DNA from: Goniomonas avonlea | Lineage: Eukaryota; Cryptophyceae; Goniomonadida; Goniomonadaceae | NCBI GenBank assembly: GCA_003573635.1 | Contig: QUTJ01031441.1 | Coordinates: 1 to 11,792 of the forward strand | DNA: 11,792 bases | Direction of reading: 5' to 3' | In this document: one piece after another, positions 7,601-11,792 of the stretch | Layout of the letters: each line of letters starts with the position of its first letter | Position numbering within the stretch: position 1 is the stretch's first letter | The notes under the pieces: generated by a model | What the model was told of the DNA's origin: nothing | The model's input: the letters and a program-made list of their open reading frames with translations, nothing else | Databases searched by the model: none | Position numbers and translations under genes: made by a program

Positions 7601-10600
7601 CGACGCCGCGCTTGACATGCACTTCGTACCAGCCTCCGATGGCCTGTTTTATATTGAAGGGGTAAAGTCGGGTGACGGGGTCAACGGTGGGCTCCACGAT
7701 AGCCCCAGGGGTGGTCATGCCGGTGCCGCGAACGACCTGCACTGTGAACCGGTCGAAGCCCTGCGAGCGGAAGTTATTGTATGAGTCAGCTGCGCGAATA
7801 TCGAGCTGGGCGTTGTGATTGATTGCGCCGCCGCGGGTGCCGAGGATGACCGTCTGGTTGAAGCTTAGGAACCCCACAGCGACCTTCATGGACATTGGGC
7901 TGGCAGGGAGCGGGACGCTGTTATAGGTCATGTCAATGCGATACGAACCGGCCCTCGTGGGGGAGAAGGATGCAGCTGAGCCCCCGGAGACGAACTGCCG
8001 CTCGACCAGAACCATGGTCTCGCCGTCGAAGAAGGTCAGCGATACATCGAAGGTCGATGTGGTCAGCAACCTGCGACGGGACGAGGACTTGATGGCGTTG
8101 CCGTAGCTGTCCCTTGCATGAATGGTCATGCTGCGCTTATCCCCAGCGAAGCCCTGCTCGAAGGTAGCGCCCGTCTCCACGGTGGACATGCTCGGGTCGA
8201 TACTACCAGCGATGACCGTGACGTTGAACGGCGAGCCCGACACAGCCTTACCGGCCACCAGTACCGCAAGTTTGTACGCCCCTGCGACAGTTGCGGTGAA
8301 GCTCATGTCAACGAAACCGGTGTTCTTGTCCACCACGGTCGCGGCGAGCCTCGCCACGCCTGCCGGTCCGTCGCTGAGCGTCCCGCTGCTCGACGATGGG
8401 CTTGAGACTCGGACGTTGGAATACTGGTCGCGGGTGATGACCGTGAGAGTGGTGGTGACGCCAGCCGTGACAGCCGCCAGGTTGACGCGGGAGGAGTCGA
8501 TGTAGCACCGCGGCGGAGAGGACGGCCCGGGCACAATGCTGTCCGGCGCAATGTTGTAGTTGAAGTCGTTGAGGGAGCCCAAGGTGTCGAAGGACTGGAG
8601 CGCGTAGGCGCCGATGGGTGTGGTGACATTGGTGGGCATGGTAACGCCGGTGACAATGACGGAGATGAGCCCTCCACCCCTAACGCCGTAGACGCTGGGG
8701 TCGTTAGCGACACACGCGCCACCGAGGTCAACCAACGTCTTGTTTCCGCGAGCAATGCGGCGGTCAGAGCGCCAGTACCAGGAGCCATCAACGCCAGCGC
8801 CGGGTAGCACTGTGGCGGACTCGTCAAGGGAAAAGACCTGAGGCAGGGTGACAGCGATGGACCCTCGCTCCGAGAAGGGGCGGTTGGTCACAAAGTCCAC
8901 CGTGATGCTGGTGGTCACGCCCGCCACGAGCGACATGGGTGTGATCTTCGCGAAGGGGAACTTGAGCGGCACGACGACGGGCGCGACAACGGTGATGGGC
9001 TTGGTCGTCGTGGCGTTCAGCCCAGGGGTGCTGAAGGTCAGCGTGAACTGGCCGTCCTGGGAGATGGTGAGGCCCGTCCAGTCGATCAACCCACCAGTGG
9101 TGATCGTGCGCTCCTTGGTCCCACAAAGGAACCCAGAGCTGCCCTTGAGCGGCGTCAGGGCCACAGACACGCTCCACGTCTGAGCCAAACAGCGGGGGCA
9201 GATCCAGGCGGAGGTCGAGCCCGGGATGGGGACCAGGTTGTGGAAGGCGTCGGCGACTTGCACAAACACAGACGGGCTCACGACCGCCCGGGAATACTGG
9301 GTGGTCGCGTTGTGGTCGCGCACGATCTGGAGCGTGCGGGGAGAGTTGACGTGAACGAAGATCGGCGCCGTGTCGACGAAGATGTGTGGGAAATTTGTCT
9401 GGAAGATGCGAAGCGTGTAGTTGCCGTACCGCGTGAGGTTGACATTGGCAAAGGTGGCCACGCCGTTCCTGGTGCTGACAGTGGTGATGCCGGTCGTGTT
9501 GGAGAACGCCTTCGTGTTGTACAGCGTGCTCATGCTATGACCCGTTCCCGGGCTCCAGTCGGCCACCACCACAGTCAAGTCCCGGCCAAAGAGCGGGTTG
9601 TCCACGAGATTCTTAGCGCTATCCAGGATTTGCACCTTCAGGGGCGGGTGGAGGAACTCGCCGGCCGTCTGCGTATAGTTGTAGGGCGTGAAGATGCGCA
9701 GCAGCGTGGGGTCGGAGGACAGCACGTCGAAGAAGGGAGCCGTGGCGCTGAGCATGTTGGGTGCGTGAAATATGACTGACACGTTGTCGGCCGAGTTGTC
9801 GATGGCGAGGTTGGTGTAGTTGACCATGCCAGCCACGCCGTTGACCACAAAGGTGTTCATGGTCGAGGCGTTGACACACTGCCGCCCGATCACGTTGGGG
9901 TCCACGGGCCCGCACGGAACCTGCACGATGGTGGCGGTGACAGCGGTGTTACCCCCGAGGTGGTTGAAGAGGACCACATTGCGTCCCTTATCGCGTACCG
10001 CCACGATTGGCTGCTGCTCAAACGGTCTGGATGCCGTCGCATTCACTGGATTGCGCACAATGAAGAGGTGATGCGCGCGACCAATGCTTATACTGATGTT
10101 GCGCGAGGCCAACGGAACGATGGAAGCCGACGCAGACACCACGCGGAACACCAGTGAGTAGCCAGGGTTGGGGAGGTCAATTGCGAGATCCGTAAAACGG
10201 ACCACGGCCGTGGACTCACCGGACACATTCACCGAGGCGAGGCTGTTGTTGCCGAGCATCACCCAGGTTTCTCCGTGCCTGGTGTCGGGTCGCACTAAAT
10301 CCGCCCGCACCGAGAACGGCGTGGCGAGCGTGTTGCCGCCCAAATCAGCCAGCCAGACCTCTGGCTGCGGGTTGAACGGGAGGCCGCCCGTCGAGTCGCC
10401 AGGCTGGGTCCGGAACGCCAGGTGGTGCGCAGGCCCGCGGGTGATGTTGAACATGAGCGAGGTGGTGGCGACGAGCGCGCCCGAGGTGAAGACCAGAGAG
10501 TACCGGTCCGCGGCCTGCCGGATCACCAGGTCGGTGAAGGCGCACGCCCCAAACTCATCGACCTCAGCCTGGAGGGTCCCATGTAGGGGGAGCGGAGCCC

Positions 10601-11792
10601 CATGCTCGGTGGCCCCAGGTGACACGAGTTGCACAAAGACAGGAGGTGGCGCCGAAGAGTTCGAAACGCGGTTGCCGCCCATATCGCGGAGACTGATGCG
10701 TGTCGTCGAGAGGGTCTGCCCGCCCGCGGTGGAGGCAGGCTCAACGTCGAGAGAGAGAGAATGCGCTGGGCCAGCAACAACGGCGAATGCAACAGACGTC
10801 GCCGGGACCAGCGGCGCGGGCCCGGCGGTGGCGGTGAAGGAGAGGAAGTACACCGGCCCAGCCTCGCGCACGAGCAAGTCGGTGAAGGCGACCAAACCCT
10901 GGACCGACTGCAGCGCTGTGTGGCCGTGGAGCGGGGCTGTGTAGCCGTGCGGGATGGGCGCGGCAGTGAGAAGCGACGCCGTCACAGTGAAGGCTGCGCC
11001 CGCTGCCACGAGGTTGCCGCCGAGGTCGCGGATCGTGACGGCCGGCTGAGTGGCGAAGAAGTGCCCTGCGGTCGACGGGACGGGCTCTGTGGCCACGCGG
11101 AGCTTGGCAGGGGCACCGACGGTGATGGAGACGAACGAGTGGTGGAGGACGAGACCAGGCAGGACATACAGCAAAGTGTAGTCCGCAGCCTCACGGATCA
11201 CCAGGTCCGTGAAGTTTGCAACACCGTCGATGGGGACCTGCAACAGGTGGCCAAATAGAGGGTGCGGGTCACCAAAGACCCCCGTGGTATTGGAGGCGAA
11301 GACCTTGACTGGGCCGACCGCAGCTGTGGCGATATTGCCGCCTGCATCGCGGATGGACACGCGGCCAGTGAATGGAACTCCGCCGGTGCTCGCTGCGGTC
11401 GTGATCTCACAGCGGACGGACGCGGGCGGGCCCACAGCAACAGTGAAGGCCTGGGTGTGGACTGGCACCAGTCCGCCAGAGAACAGTGTGATTGTGTACC
11501 CGGTGGCGGCGGGCCTGACAGCAAGGTCGATAAACGCTGTGTGACCGGAGACTGTCATGCGCGTCACGTCGCCGTGCAGAGCAACCGGGCCGCTGGTGCT
11601 GTTCAACAGCGAAGCCGTCACGGCCACGTCGCCTGTGGCCACCGAGTTGCCCCCGGCATCGCGCAGGCTGACCTCAGGCTGTGATTGCAGCCGCACACCC
11701 CCGGTCCCATTGTTGGGCTGCTTCTCCAGCCGCAAGCTCGCCGCAGGACCGACGGCCACGGTGAACACCTCGGAGACAGCGGGGGTGAGCCG
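1687..11792 (-). CDS. Giant multi-repeat Ig-like/filamin-repeat protein, large internal exon (partial gene)
   Basis: This is one open frame of 10,106 bp. It is still open at the window edge: eight further in-frame codons precede the GTG at 11768, which is an internal valine and not a start. Residue numbers here count from that codon. Residues 1-924 are eight A-type repeats, 925-1095 a unique domain, and 1096 onward filamin-type repeats F1-F20 plus the first residues of F21. The exon ends at 1687 after two bases of an arginine codon, followed by the donor GTATGT (1686-1681). Reading on unspliced would reach a TGA at 1658-1656, but the repeat breaks off at the donor and resumes in the next exon. 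Numerous NxS/T sequons (for example residues 56, 160, 370, 441) and paired cysteines point to a secreted or surface protein, possibly an adhesin or matrix component. No catalytic motif, membrane segment or signal peptide is visible. I do not recognise a named gene. Confidence 0.9.
1995..2087 (-). other. Ser/Thr-rich segment at the start of F20
   Basis: Residues 3228-3258 are dominated by Ser, Thr, Val and Ala, with a core VTSTSTAVTATSS. This lengthens F20 to 126 residues. It may be a glycosylated spacer between beta-sandwiches (inference). Confidence 0.6.
4704..4739 (-). other. Double-cysteine loop insert in filamin repeat F12
   Basis: Residues 2344-2355 read CCPGKPSGTACC, placed just after the degenerate ARDIANIW strand where other repeats have YGN. 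Two CC pairs eight residues apart could form local disulfides. No other F repeat has this insert. Confidence 0.7.
8484..8996 (-). other. Unique linker domain between the two repeat blocks
   Basis: Residues 925-1095 match neither repeat type. The segment has a proline-rich beta start (VVVPLKFPFAKITP), an AGVTTSITVDF strand, a GSIAVTLPQVFSL strand, a WYWRSDRR segment, and a later VIVTGVTMPTN strand before SFDTLGS. The pattern 'xGxIxVxLPxxFxL ... VxGVxxPxxxxxGxYxLxSxDTxG' looks like a larger beta-sandwich domain that occurs in big surface proteins of protists, but I cannot name a family. It has two cysteines (in GGACVAND and PRCYID) that could pair. Confidence 0.6.
8997..11792 (-). repeat. A-block: eight tandem Ig-like (Big_1-like) protein repeats plus tail of a ninth
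   Basis: Repeats run A1 11448-11768, A2 11127-11447, A3 10788-11126, A4 10452-10787, A5 10098-10451, A6 9732-10097, A7 9363-9731, A8 8997-9362. The codons at 11792-11769 (RLTPAVSE) match the end of a preceding repeat. Each unit opens with FTVAVGPAxxL, has a TGGxPFxxQP segment, then a RDxGGN turn, a GxVAFTDLxI element, and a Y-x-L-x-F strand. This layout is that of bacterial-type or invasin-like Ig beta-sandwich repeats; assignment to an exact family is inference. RDxGGN and FTDL are sharp in A1-A4 and degrade in A6-A8. More than fifteen NxS/T sequons fall in this block. Confidence 0.8.

Larger units (their letters stand above)
308..8483 (-). repeat. F-block: about 23 tandem filamin/ABP280-type repeats
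   Basis: Units of about 94-146 residues: F1 8202-8483, F2 7872-8201, F3 7551-7871, F4 7149-7550, F5 6825-7148, F6 6498-6824, F7 6189-6497, F8 5871-6188, F9 5517-5870, F10 5169-5516, F11 4854-5168, F12 4506-4853, F13 4167-4505, F14 3729-4166, F15 3396-3728, F16 3057-3395, F17 2745-3056, F18 2424-2744, F19 2100-2423, F20 1722-2099, F21 1175-1460 plus 1687-1721, F22 488-663 plus 997-1174, F23 308-487 (incomplete). Shared elements in order are SGxGL, AG, FTVxARDxYGN, a TDxxxGTY strand, TxAGTYxL, and GSPFxVxVxPG. This is the filamin repeat signature. No actin-binding CH domains are present in the window. F12 and F14 carry loop insertions. Confidence 0.85.

Noticed and set aside
11766-11768. GTG at 11768 as a translation start
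   Set aside because: The frame is open for eight more codons to the window edge, and those codons match the end of another A repeat. The eukaryotic gene would not use GTG here.

Overview
The window lies inside one very large eukaryotic gene on the minus strand. Transcription runs from coordinate 11792 down towards 1. Both gene ends are outside the window. There is no second gene, RNA gene, CRISPR array or prokaryotic operon that I can support. The eukaryotic origin is shown by spliceosomal introns: two have good donor and acceptor sites, matching reading-frame phase, and repeat-domain homology that continues across the splice. The DNA is GC-rich and the introns hold simple sequence and purine-rich minisatellites. 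This would fit a free-living protist such as an apusomonad, choanoflagellate or alga, but that is a guess and not a sequence-based identification.

Layout in coding direction. (1) 11792-8997: eight beta-sandwich repeats of about 107-123 residues (called A1-A8 here), plus the tail of a ninth, with the motifs RDxGGN and FTDLxI. (2) 8996-8484: a unique linker domain of about 171 residues. (3) 8483 to at least 308: some 23 filamin/ABP280-type immunoglobulin-like repeats (F1-F23) with an ARDxYGN motif in the first half and a GSPF motif at the end. Parts 1, 2 and most of 3 sit on one uninterrupted exon of at least 10.1 kb (1687-11792). The 3' part of the window is split by small introns (461 nt upstream of it is one exon, then 356 nt). 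Introns are 1461-1686 and 664-996, and another begins at 307. The sequence below 307 is mostly intron, with one weak candidate small exon (181-227).

The spliced product visible here is about 3642 residues, open at both ends. Frequent N-glycosylation sequons, paired cysteines in loops, Ser/Thr-rich stretches and the absence of charged cytoskeletal sequence suggest an extracellular or cell-surface adhesin or matrix protein built from filamin folds, rather than a cytosolic actin cross-linker. This is inference, because no signal peptide or membrane anchor lies in the window.

Non-coding points of interest are a roughly 81-bp minisatellite unit shared by two introns of this gene, an AT-rich hairpin flanked by near-identical 16-bp direct repeats inside intron 664-996, and an identical CTCACCC motif at the same distance from two acceptors.
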